From Hofstenia miamia (Eukaryota; Xenacoelomorpha; Acoela): 64,000 nucleotides of DNA. The notes beneath the pieces were generated by a model. That model saw only the letters and a program-made list of their open reading frames with translations, made no database searches and was not told the origin of the DNA. Shown in pieces: positions 44,334-54,862 of this stretch. The DNA is taken from positions 978,285 through 1,042,284 of the forward strand of contig SCFE01000094.1 of NCBI GenBank assembly GCA_004352715.1. The letters are read 5' to 3'. How positions within the stretch are numbered: the stretch's first letter is position 1; the number at the start of each line of letters is the position of its first letter. The position numbers were made by a program, and so were the translations under genes.

Positions 44334-45307
44334 GTGTATTGAGCCAAGAAATAAATGGAGTTGAATGTCCAGTTCAGTACTTCAGCAGAAAGTTACGAGC
44401 TGCTGAGAAAAACTACGGTGCAACCAAATGCGAAATGCTAGCATTAGTAGAGTTGCTAAAGAAGTTTCGGTATTTCATTTTAGGTAGGAAATTCGTAGTG
44501 CGCACCGACAACAGCGCACTGGCTTGGCTTAAGAAGTTTTCAGGAGATTGGTCCAATATAGTAGCCAGGTGGATAGAATACCTCAACGACTTTTCATTTT
44601 CTATCAAGCATCGCCCTGGATGTTTACATTTGAACGCCGATTATTGGACCGCGTTGCCAAGCTACGAACGAGATCTGAAGAAGCCAGCTGGGGAAAAAGT
44701 TCCATTTGCATTCATACCACACACAGAGTATGAATTAATCCCCGAAATAAATGCCGATAGGAATGGTAAAAAAATTCTGCCAATTCTAATCCACGAGGAA
44801 ATATATGAGGACGAAATTATTAAACACCAACAAAATGATCTTATTTTATCTGATATTATGAAAAGGATGAAGGACCCCTTTTTTCCTCTTTCACCAACGG
44901 CCGTAAGATATTATAACTGATACAATTGGACAACAACGGAGAAGGGTCTATTATATGTAAAAAGTCGAAATAACCGTCTTGCTATCCCAGAATATTTCAA
45001 AAGGGATCTCGTGAGGAGAGTTCATGAGAAAGGTCACTTAGGGATTATCCAAACAGAAAAGACATTTAATTCTCGATATGTCACTATTGGTATTAGAGCA
45101 ACAGTGCAAGACGTAATTGACAAATGTAAGAAATGTCTGTTAAATAATTCTGCTCACTTTCCAGAACAACGCGCTGAACTGGAATGTCACGCTGCAACAA
45201 GCCCAAATGAGATTGTCCACATCAATCTGGAGCAACTGTCTCGTGATAGTGAGGGGTTTCAGTATCTCTTAGTACTTGTTGATCACTTCACTAAGTATTC
45301 CCGAATC
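44334..45307 (+). pseudogene. pol: Gypsy element 1 RNase H and truncated integrase
   Basis: RNase H: 'VQYFSRKLRAAEKNYGATKC', 'EMLALVELLKKFRYF' and 'VVRTDNSALAWLKKFSGDW', with the catalytic Glu and Asp in place. After TGA 44918-44920 the integrase zinc domain follows (H-E-K-G-H ... C-K-K-C), then 'EIVHINLEQLSRD', where the first D of the D-D-E triad is N (45224-45226), and 'VLVDHFTKYSRI'. Similarity to the other copies stops at about 45307, so the rest of integrase and any third ORF or 3' LTR are missing. 45308-45483 between the elements shows nothing recognisable. Confidence 0.85.
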
Positions 45308-45483
45308 ACCAGGAATTGATAAACTGAGTAACTACATATTTTCACTATTGCAGAGAATACAACTTAATCTTTCACCTTCCCTCAATTTTAGAGACTTCAA
45401 CCAAAATAGGAAAGTCAAAATGGAAGGCATTGTGTGTAACTATAGGGTTAAATTAGGTGATCTATGCAAAACATTACACTTAT

Positions 45484-46856
45484 TGTAGAATCATGTCAAT
45501 CCACTGTGAGTGCGTTACTTAGAGAAAACTATTACTTTTCTTAGATTAACCGTTAAGCGGAGTTGACACTTTTCCGATTTCTCTCCTTTATAATAAGTGT
45601 GCGGTTCATTAAACTAATTTAATATGCAAGAGCCCTTTTAGCTACTTAATTCACTCCAACTTATTTAGATAAAGCAGAGATAATGGAAGACAGGATCGAC
45701 ACTCAAAAGTAGACGTGCATATCCAGGAACACATCCGCCAGCCGCATCTTACCAATGGAACTGCCGCTGTGAGATAGAGAACAACGAAGGAATGGTTATG
45801 TGAATAGCGAACTCAGTGTGATGGGATTTGCAACTACTTAAGAATTTGGTGCATTGATTGTTTTTGTTATTACGAACTGATGCAATAAACGAAGTGATGC
45901 AACCTTGCTGCTGACATAGCTTATTATGAGGCCTTACATGTAATAACCCTACATATATAGAAATGTATAATAGTCCTTGATACATGTAAACAATCAATGC
46001 CGCCAGCGGAAAATGATGACTAAAAGTCGGCCAGAGGTCTACCGTACAAAACAATGAGCAACATGTAGTGACTATTAAATAAACTATATGTAATAGAATA
46101 TAAAGATACAATTGTAATAACCGTCTAAGTGTAGGCACTATTAAATCATCAATCGTCATGTAGCATAATGAATGAAATAAATAACTTGAGTTCATCGATA
46201 AAAGAGTTGACATGTAAAGCCTATAGGCTGTGATAACAATATTAGACAAGCAATGACAATTAGGAAAGCTATAACGGTAAAAAACTCCTATACCTATCCG
46301 TAACCTAAGAGCACACCAGGTAATTACAGCTGTCGCCCTCCCCGCTGTGGAATAGCTATTAGGAGGCTGCTCCAGCATACCTTTAACCGGATGTGGGAAC
46401 CACCATACAATTACCCTAGCTCGTAGACATTTAGCTTTCCATCAGAATATATAAAATAACCTGACAAGAGAAAATGAATCCAAAGTAGATTTGCTCATCA
46501 TTAATTACATCATGTTCAGTATATTTATAGCACTTGGTAATAAACAACTAAATACTCGACTAGTACCTGTTAATCGTTCTTGTTTACAGTTTTTCCCTCG
46601 CTTAATATTTCTGCTACAATTACGCAACGTCAGCGTTAATTTGACTATGCTGTTTGACCATCTTTTGTTTTGTCAAAATACTGTCGAGCATAATTTTAAA
46701 TATAATTGCACAAAACATTTACAAAATGAAAATAATTAATCCTATCATGTTTTACATTTTAATCATTATAATCAATATTAATAATTTTAGTCTTTGTTTC
46801 CTTCATCCTTTTCTCTCATCTTGACCAATCATGATAGTTTGATGGATTATGTCACA
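45484..46856 (-). mobile_element. 3' LTR of element 2 (full length, 1373 bp)
   Basis: On the minus strand it begins TGTGACATAATCC just after the polypurine tract and ends GATTCTACA, so the termini are TG...CA. Three blocks match the 5' LTR at 56693-57297: 45484-45570, about 46176-46377 and 46529-46856, with scattered substitutions. The two intervening parts (about 605 and 155 bp) exist only here. A 209-codon minus frame (46378-45749) lies almost wholly in the 605-bp part. Confidence 0.9.
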
Positions 46857-46866
46857 CTCCCCCTCC
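46857..46866 (-). other. Polypurine tract of element 2
   Basis: On the minus strand GGAGGGGGAG directly abuts the start of the 3' LTR (TGTGACA). It serves as primer for plus-strand DNA synthesis in LTR retrotransposons. It lies about 8 nt after the end of ORF3. Confidence 0.85.
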
Positions 46867-46873
46867 AGCGTAG

Positions 46874-49800
46874 CTAATTAAGGATGACCACTCTTTCTCC
46901 ATGTACCATTTCGGCTGCCTTTTTGATTATCTCGTTAGCTTCTTTCATCTCCCACGTAGTGTTCTCGTACGCCTCATCTTTAGTGATTTTTAGCACGACG
47001 TCTTTTTCTGTAGTTAACATTTTCATATGTCTCAAAAACGACGGGTTCTTTAGAGATTTTGCTATTGTGCACATACTATGTAGTTCATTTAATTTCTCAT
47101 TAAATATCTTGTAATGTTTCCTGTAGAGTTTCATGCCTTTTATCACTATCATCAATGTCATGATTGCGTCTATTCTACTGGTATGCGCCAAATCTGGGTG
47201 AATCGTAGTATTTGGATTAGAAAAACTTGTAAGTTGATCTTAGTGATTTCGATATTGACGCCTCGTCATAGAACTCACTTATATTTTCTAAGACTTCTTC
47301 TTCTGTGATGTTCTCTGGTTCATTCTTTCCCAGTCTTACCATGGTAATGATTTCCACTCTTCTCATTACATTGTAGTATCGATATTGTGAACTCCAAAGT
47401 TCTCCCCATACAATGTCGTTAATTCCTGAGAACAATATTACAGTTTGCGTAGATCTTTTTTCAATTTCTTTGCGGACTTTCTTGATTTGTTTACATATTG
47501 GTTCTCCTTCTTTATACAAATCATAGGGTGTTACTTGTCCTTCTATAAAAACCCTCTCTTTGTTGTCATTCTTCAATAAGATTTCTTTCAACTTTTTGTA
47601 TTGTTCATTGTTAACAATCTTTTCTGCTCCTTGTCTATTGTTAACATACGTGTTTTCCTTGTGCCACATTGCTTTGACTGCTTTTTTATCTTTTAGTCAC
47701 CAAGTTGGTAGCAGCATCGGTATAAAAATTGTCGGTGGTGGCGTACATTTTAGGATTGTTGTCATAGTTTTTTCCTCTATGGCTTCATATGTACCTTGCA
47801 TCTCTGCCGTTGTAGCCATTCCAAATGTCGCAGGATAGTTATTTTTGGATTTCTTGATGTTTTCCCAGAATGTATCCGTTAGACCATTTTTCATCAAATT
47901 CTGTGCAGTTTCAGGCTTTATTACTATCTTTGAAGTGATGCATTTGATATCCACTGTGATTTGGTTTTGTGGCTCTAGTAATTCATCAATCTCTTGTTTT
48001 GTGAACGCTTCAGTGCACAGTACTTTAATTAGTGATTTGGTCTCCCATTCATAAACTTCGCCAAATATTCTTTGTACAATGTTGTTCTTTTGTTCTCATC
48101 GCACCGTAATTTCTACTAACAATCTCTCGTAGTCTGTATCAACCCATGAGAGCTCACTGGGTTCTTGTTCACCCCACTTCTCTAAGTTGACTTTATCAAT
48201 CACTCGTTGAGTGTTTGGTGTTAGAGCGATATCGGTAGATTGTAACAGCTTTTCTTCCATCAGCATTTCCTCTTTACTTTTGCTCACCATCTTGATGATT
48301 TCAATAGGACAATTCTTTCCTTCTTTCCGCATTGTTTCAGAACGTTTAATAATTTTGGTATATGCACACTGGGGATAATTCTTCAAATATTTCTTTATCT
48401 CCTTTGTAATCACCTTATGAACTCTTTTCTCTTTCACCACTTTTATTGTTTGTAACGTATCCGCTTGCTCTCTTCTGATCAAATTGCGAGTCGTTAGCCA
48501 TGGTTGACATTTAAGTGCTCTGAGTTTTGTGTTGGAAGTTGCGCCCCACATGTACTTCTTTGTTTCGTCCGTTAATATTTCAATTTCACTTGGACAGATA
48601 CCTGTCTTGTTTGCGAGCTCGATTATACTAGGCCTTCCCAGTGTGTGCTGTTGCATCAACAACCTTGTGAAATGTTTCTCGAATCTTTGCTGTACTTTCT
48701 TTGTGGGAGACAGCGGTAATATCTCTACGTTCTGCAGCAACCATTGTTTAATGTTTGTAGGGATCAGTGCAATGGCTATTTCGAATTTCTTTTGTCGAGC
48801 TATCTGTCGCCGCTCCTTTCTCATCATAGGCAGTACTAGCTTGTCGTTATATGTTAATGCAATTGCTAGTACCCATATAGCTGTTCTCACTCTGATCTCT
48901 GGTGCGTTGATTTCTTCAAACATTTGAGTTTTAAAGTTTCTTTTAGCTTCCATTTCGTATGCCCGTCTGATCTCATATAATATGGCTTCCGTACTTTTAT
49001 GATATTTTCTTGTTGGCGATCTTATATCTATCATCGGCCATTCTTCATGCGTAGGTTTATCTGCTTTAATTTCTGACCATACCGTTGCTATTTTTTCTAG
49101 ATGTTCAGGCGTTTGATTTAGACTACACTTCAGGAATATGTTTCCAGTTTCCTCCAAGTTTTCAGTTGTTCCTAACAGTTCCATTGTACGTGTTTGATAG
49201 TACATATCTATTGCAATCTTGGGTTCCACCATAATTCTCTCTGCCAGCGCAATTTCATTGATTTGTAAATCCACTTTTATAAGTTCCGATATTTTCAGTG
49301 TTCCAATATCCAACATAAATAGATTATCTAGCTTAATCTCCATCTCCTTTATACATTTCGGCAGTTCCTCTTCTTTTTGTGTAACGACTATTATTACTCT
49401 CGTTTTGTTTTTCTTAGCTATTTTGAGAGTTTCTTCTATATTAGTCTGAAGTCTCTTCGATGCTATTTCGGTATCTTTTACAAAATACACTATCGTAAGA
49501 TGCTTTTTGTCCAAGTTTACTTGCTCACATTCAGCTATAATCCTATCTTTATTTTTAGTTAGCTTCTGTACGTCTTTCATCGTGAACTGCTCATCAAATG
49601 TAATGTGGACTGTGCTTTTGAAATACGGTCTATTGAATTGTTCCTTCATATCCCCTGTGTATGCTATTATTGTGTTGCATGTGGGGCGATTCTTTTTATC
49701 AATCACTATCGGAATTGCGTAACTTTCATTTTCTTTAGTGGACGTACTATTTCTTATCAATCTTTTAGTTTCTGGCGACAGATTATCGTATGAATTGTAT

Positions 49801-50600
49801 CTCATCTTCCTGTTTGCTATAAAATAGGGGTGAATTCAATCTCTTCCTATTTTCGTCATGCGACTCTCTCTTTCTTCTGATCGTGATGATTTCGTTGTAG
49901 TTGATGTTTGCCTGTATGAAAATATTCCTGAACTTGTTGTCGTGGGGATTGAACTTGTTGACGGTATCTGCGATGTATCCATGTCTGAGTCATCACTTAT
50001 TGGCTGCGTTTCCCAACTTTCCATAGCTACTGATGTTGTTTCCTCGCCGCCCTTTAATTGGCTTTGAGTACTTGTGGATGCTATTTCCTCTTTGCCCTTT
50101 AATTGGCATTGAGTACTGCTGGATGTCGAAGGGGAGTGTGCATAATTCGATATTTCCAACCTCACGCCCTTTAATTGGCGATCAGTATCTTGTAGATGGC
50201 CCTCATTTACCCGCCTGCACTTTATTTGACATTTGGTAGAGGGTGATTTTTCTTTGATCGTCTCCATCCTCATACCCTTTATTTGGTAATCGGATTGAGG
50301 AGACCTCCTCCTTATTCTTCGTCTTTTATTCGTTGGTGTCATCTGCTCCGTTGTCATACCCTTTAATTGGTAATCAGACTGCGGAGCTCTTCTTCTCACT
50401 CTTCGTCTTTTGTTGCTAGGCAGTGAGTTCTCCATTGTCATGCCCTTTATTTGGCAATCGGATTGCGGAGACCTAGTCTTATTAGTGGAGCTCGTCGATG
50501 TTTCCTCTGTCCTCACGTCCTTTATTTGACGATCAGTCTGCGGGGTTCTCCTTCTTCTCACTCTCCTCGATTTCATCAGTGATCGTTGTGTCCATTTCAT
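46874..50600 (-). pseudogene. Novel third ORF downstream of pol (env position), about 1,240 codons
   Basis: One minus frame runs from ATG 50600 (A at -3) to 47217, broken only by TGA at 49838-49836, 48098-48096 and 47699-47697. A frameshift near 47210 leads to a last frame ending at TAA 46876-46874, just before the polypurine tract. The start overlaps the pol end by 68 nt. Part 1 (about 250 residues) is Arg/Ser/Thr-rich with eight Q-[IL]-K-G type motifs. Part 2 (about 570) is charged and helical-looking, with 'WGATSNTKLRALKCQPWLTT' and 'SIIELANKTGICPSEIEIL'. Part 3 has 'NYPATFGMAT' and 'VILFSGINDIVWGELW'. There is no signal peptide, membrane helix or furin site, so it does not look like an envelope protein. 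A diverged homologue lies at 60934-64000. Function unknown. Confidence 0.85.
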
Positions 50601-51948
50601 GTTTCCTAAATTCAGTTACTAAATTAATATCCCATATTTCTGGGTCATATTTCATTTTATTTCTCACTGCCCTCTGGGGCATTACTCTTCTTTCCAGTTC
50701 CGGTTCCCCTTTCTCAGGTCTATATTCCTCCTGGAATTCTTCTTCATGCACACTGTCCAAATCGTCCATTTCAGCATATATACCATCATCAACCTGTATA
50801 ATTTTAAATTCTGCATTTTTATCAAGAGTCACTTGTTCTATATTTACTGTTGCACATTTTAGATTTTGAAAATGTAATATTCGTCCGTCATTCAATTTAT
50901 AGTTATTATTGGGTAGTGTTTGTGTAATTGTGAATGGCCCTGACCACTGTGTTTTAAGTTTTCTTACCTGATTCACGTCTTGTGTTCTCATTAGAGTGTA
51001 TGCGTAAACCTTATCCCCTACCCTGTGTGGTTCACCATATATCTTTTTGTTAAAGTTTCTTTCTTGCCTTATCGCCGATTTCTTTGTGTTATGGCACATG
51101 GCTTCGTGGATTCCAGTTATTTGGTCTTTAATTTTCCTTATATAATCATTATCTGGCTTTTCAGAGTACGTATGATATTGCATTGATATCAGTGTTGCCG
51201 CTTCTCTACCATACATAGCCTTATATGGCGTCATCCCCGTTGTCGAGTGTACCGATGTATTATAGAAATATTCGACTATTTCCAATATTTCTCTCCAATC
51301 TCTACCTCCAATTCTTGAAGTTAATACTCTTATTAGTTTAATCATTGTTCTATTCAATCTTTCCACTGCCCCATTCGCTTGTGGATGGTATGCGGTTGTC
51401 TTTTCTGTTAGTATTTCCATCAGTTTAGTCATTTCTTCAAACAGTTTACTTTCGAATTGAACGCCCCTATCAGATATTATTGTTTGCATTGGTCCGAATT
51501 TTAAAATCCACTCCTTCATGATCTTGTCTGCTACTACTTTCGCCGTTGTTGAATCTAAAGGTATCATTCGAGCGTATTTTGTAAAATTATCAACTAAGAC
51601 CAATATATACTGATAACCCTCGTCATCTTGAGACAATTTTTCCAAGTCCACATGAACGATTTTGTTGGGTGCTGTTGCCATAATTTTCTCAAGCGGAGCG
51701 GTTTGTACGGGGAAATGGCTCTTGTTATTTATAAGACATGTATTACATTTGTTAATAACATCTTCTACCATTCTTCGAATACTCGTAGTTATAAACCGAG
51801 CGTTAAAGGTATTCTCTGTTTGTATTATACCTAAATGTCCATTCTCGTGTATCTTTCGAACTAATTCCCTTTTGTAATATTCGGGGATTGCTATTCTCAG
51901 CGTCTTTCCTTCTATATACAAAAGTCCATTTCTATTTAGTTTCCACTT
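50533..51948 (-). pseudogene. pol: Element 2 integrase
   Basis: It follows RNase H in the same frame after TAG 51951-51949. The zinc domain H-E-N-G-H ... C-N-T-C comes near residues 26-60. The catalytic core shows 'IVHVDLEKLSQDDEGYQYIL' (D), 'TIISDRGVQFES' (D) and 'AYHPQANGAVERLNRT' (E), the full D-D-E set. A GPY/F module, 'QWSGPFTITQTLPNNNYKL', follows near residue 300, then an acidic tail. It ends at TGA 50535-50533 inside the start of ORF3. The enzyme inserts element DNA into the chromosome. The domain itself is open and looks intact. Confidence 0.92.
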
Positions 51949-51951
51949 CTA

Positions 51952-53284
51952 TCTCTGGAAGTAGCTTTTGGCTTCTTTTCCCAACGTCCACTCATCATTG
52001 TTCATTTTATCTCCTATGTCCTTCAATATGATATCAGTCTTTTGTTTTTCAATTATGTCTTTCTCGGATATTTCTTCCTTGATTATTATTGGCATTATTG
52101 CATTACCTTTTTTATCTGTATTGATATCAGGTAGTTCAGCATATTCATTATGTGACATGAACTGAAACTGTTTCTTTTCGCCATCTATTTTTTCCATATC
52201 TCTTTGATATTCTGGCAATGCTGTCCAAAAATCTGCATTCTTATGTAACGTTCCTTTCCAATGTTCTATATTAAATTTAAATTCATTTAAATATTCGATC
52301 CATCGCGATACAATTGACGATTTATCACCCGAAAACTTTTTAAGCCATGCTAATCCACTATTATCAGTTCTTACTTTAAACGTTTGTCCTATTAGAAAAT
52401 AACGAAATTTCTTTATACTTTCGACCAGCGCTAACATTTCCAATTTCGTCGAACCATAATTTTCCTCACTCTGTTTTAGTTTACGACTGAAAAATTGTAT
52501 GGGCACTTCTTTACCATCCTTTATCTGACCTAGGCACACCCCTATCACGACGTTGCTTGCGTCGCAGTTGAGAATAAATTCTTTATCATAGTCCAGTGTA
52601 TTCAATGATGGCATCTTGCTCAATTCATCTTTTATGTTTTCGATATCTCTTTGATATTCTGGCAATGCTGTCCAAAAATCTGCATTCTTATGTAACGTTC
52701 CTTTCTGATGTTTCTATTGTAAATTTAAATTCATTTAAGTATTCAATCCATCACAATACAATTGACGATTTATCACCCAAAAACTTTTTAAGCCACGCTA
52801 ATCCACTATTATTGGTTCTTACTTTAAACGTTTGTCCTATTAAAAAATAACGAAATTTCTTTATGCTTTCGACCAGTGCCAACATTTCCAATTTTGTTGA
52901 GCCATAATTTTCCTCACTCTGTTTTAATTTACGACTAAAAAATTGTATGGGCACTTCTTTACCATCCTTTATCTGACCTAGGCACACCCCTATCACGACG
53001 TTGCTTGCGTCGCAGTTGAGAATAAATTCTTTATCATAGTCCAGTGTATTCAATGATGGCATCTTGCTCAATTCATCTTTTATGTTATCCAACTGATCTT
53101 GGTCTCTCCATGTCCACTCAAAAACTTTATTCTTTTTAAGCAATTCTGTCATCTTACTAGTTTTATGAGCCACATTGGATATGAATGAACCATAATAATT
53201 GATAAAACCCATAATACGCTGTAAATCCTTTTTTGTTTTCGGACTACTAATGTTTTGAATCATCTCTCTCGCATTATTCTTCAT
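51952..53284 (-). pseudogene. pol: Element 2 RT connection and RNase H, with internal tandem duplication
   Basis: The first frame (53284-52751) begins with the RT connection 'QRIMGFINYYGSFISNVAHK' and carries RNase H 'ILNCDASNVVIGVCLGQ' and 'TKLEMLALVESIKKFRYF'. About 445 bp is then repeated: plus-strand 52196-52640 matches 52643-53088. The second copy restarts at 'ENIKDELSKMPSLNTLDYDK' and runs complete through 'VRTDNSGLAWLKKFSGDKS' and the tail, 'HKNADFWTALPEY', to the TAG before integrase. The repeat ends near-identically at both edges, so it is either a recent slippage or an assembly duplication. Confidence 0.85.
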
Positions 53285-54453
53285 TCGTATTTCACCTTTC
53301 CAGATTTGTCTTCCCAGGAATACAACTTGTTCTTTAAAATTTCACACTTCTTTCCATTAACACGTAGACCTGCTTTGTACAGGATGTTCAGTGTTCTGTC
53401 CAGCTTCTCAAAGTGTTCTTCAATTGTATCACTTGCTATCAATATATCATCTATATATGCGCTTATCCCTTTTTCAACTTGTTTGTTGTTCTGTTTCAAA
53501 ACTTTCGTTACATATCTTTGAAACGTAGCTGGGGCATTACATAGCCCAAAAGCCATGTACATCCATTCGAACAGCCCATATGGCGTTATAAATGCTGTTT
53601 TTTCAATGTCCACAGGCTCCATTGGCACTTGCCAGTATGCTTTACAGAGATCTATACATGTGTAATACTTATTTTTACTGGCTTCATATATAATATCTTC
53701 TATCCTCGGGAGTGGATAGGCGTCTTTCTTTGTGATATCATTAAGTTTCCGGAAATCTATACAGAGTCTGTATTTCTCACCTTGTTTCACAAAGACCATG
53801 GGCGCAGCATAAGGACTTTCACTTGGCCTTATTATCTTGTTGTCAATTAATTCGTTCAATATCATATTATAATGTTCTTTCAAGTGTTCAGGAACTCTTC
53901 TGCACGGCAATCTTATTGGTTCTTCAGTTGTGGTTATTATTTTGTGCATTTCTCCAACTGCCTTTCCCATGCTTATCTCTCCGTAATTAAATATTTTTGC
54001 ATGTCTTTTAAGTATCATTACCAGCTGCTTTCTTTCTTCCACACTTAGGTGTCTATACACTTCCTCTGTTATTTCTGGTATTTGATACTCCTCGTTTTCT
54101 TCTTGTATTATATTAATCGCTTTGTTCACCATCATTTTTTGGGTTTTTACTTTTTTCCCTTTTAACTTTAGGGTATCCTTTTTTATATTGACCACATGAT
54201 TAGTTGCGTTTAACATTGGTATCATTCCTTTGCCTTCTTTTACTACACACAAACTTGATGGAATCAATACTTTTTTTGTGTTGATCCCTTTCTGATCATA
54301 TATCATAACTTCAGCCATTACATAGTTTTCTGTCTCTATCTGACACATTTTCCAGTTGTTCGGTAGAATTTTTATATCTTCCTTTAACTGAAATTCTATG
54401 GTTTCTGTGCCCTGGCTTCTTCGCAAGGTTGTTACTATTTCTTCTTGAACCAA
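53281..54453 (-). pseudogene. pol: Element 2 reverse transcriptase
   Basis: All RT hallmarks are intact: 'EKYRLCIDFRKLNDITKKDA', 'YYTCIDLCKAYWQVPMEPVD' (catalytic Asp), 'MAFGLCNAPATFQRYV' and 'GISAYIDDILIASDTI' with the Y-I-D-D box. Upstream, 'MGKAVGEMHKI' and 'PIRLPCRRVP' correspond to the family's G-x-x-x-H-x-I-x-T and P-I-R-x-x-x-R-x-x-P linker. Frameshifts lie near 54465 (after protease) and near 53320 (before the RNase H connection, around 'LKNKL'). It copies element RNA into DNA in cytoplasmic particles. Confidence 0.92.
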
Positions 54454-54855
54454 TATTGCTTTTATTCACGTAATCGATGATACACTTATTATTCGTCAAA
54501 AAGTCATTTCCCAATATCACCTCACAGGGGAGCAAATTTTTTTCTGTATCTATAACTGTAAATGTTTGCAAAAACGTGGTATTAGCGATCCTCATCGGTA
54601 CTTCCAATAATTTACCTTTAGTATCAATATAGTCTCCAGATGCATTGAGTAATCTGCTCTTTTTACTTCCCAATTTTCTATTATCAAATCCTATTTTCGC
54701 CGCACATTCATCAGTAATAATTGATATTACTGCTCCCATATTTATAGTGGCTTTGACCATCACTCCGTTTATTACAACTGTAATTGTATTGGTCTTGATT
54801 AGGTCTGTTATGATTAACACGGGCGCACGGTTTACCGGAGGTGGCGCTCCCTCTA
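54311..54855 (-). pseudogene. pol: Element 2 aspartic protease, active-site D-T-G altered
   Basis: It begins in the -1 frame after the slippery site: 'EGAPPPVNRAPVLII', then 'GVMVKATINMGAVISIITDE'. The catalytic triplet reads N-M-G (54742-54734) where D-T-G is expected. 'CEVILGNDFL' matches the second retropepsin signature. The frame leaves register near 54465. The missing catalytic Asp is shared with one element 1 copy, though the neighbouring changes differ. Confidence 0.8.
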
Positions 54856-54862
54856 ATTTAAA
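54856..54862 (-). promoter_or_regulatory. Predicted -1 ribosomal frameshift heptamer, gag/protease (element 2)
   Basis: On the minus strand T TTA AAT in the gag frame is followed directly by TAG (54855-54853). A one-base backward slip gives TTA GAG GGA GCG, the protease frame. The position and the next codons correspond to element 1 (42010-42016). Confidence 0.65.

Noticed and set aside
47217-47669. SGNH-hydrolase-like reading of the third ORF end ('VILFSGINDI', later 'TIHPDL')
   Set aside because: G-x-N-D and an H-P word alone are too weak; no G-D-S block is visible in the preceding sequence.
48096-48098. Programmed TGA readthrough in the third ORF, since all in-frame stops in both copies are TGA
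   Set aside because: When the two copies are aligned, the stops sit at different positions (48096 versus 61185 are about ten residues apart; 49836, 47697 and 62103 have no counterpart), which fits independent decay.
48529-48927. Plus-strand 132-codon frame opposite the third ORF
   Set aside because: Shadow of the long minus-strand ORF; its composition follows from the complementary codons.
46874-50600. Third ORF as a retroviral-type envelope gene
   Set aside because: No signal peptide, fusion peptide, furin-type site in context or membrane anchor was seen; the sequence is charged throughout.
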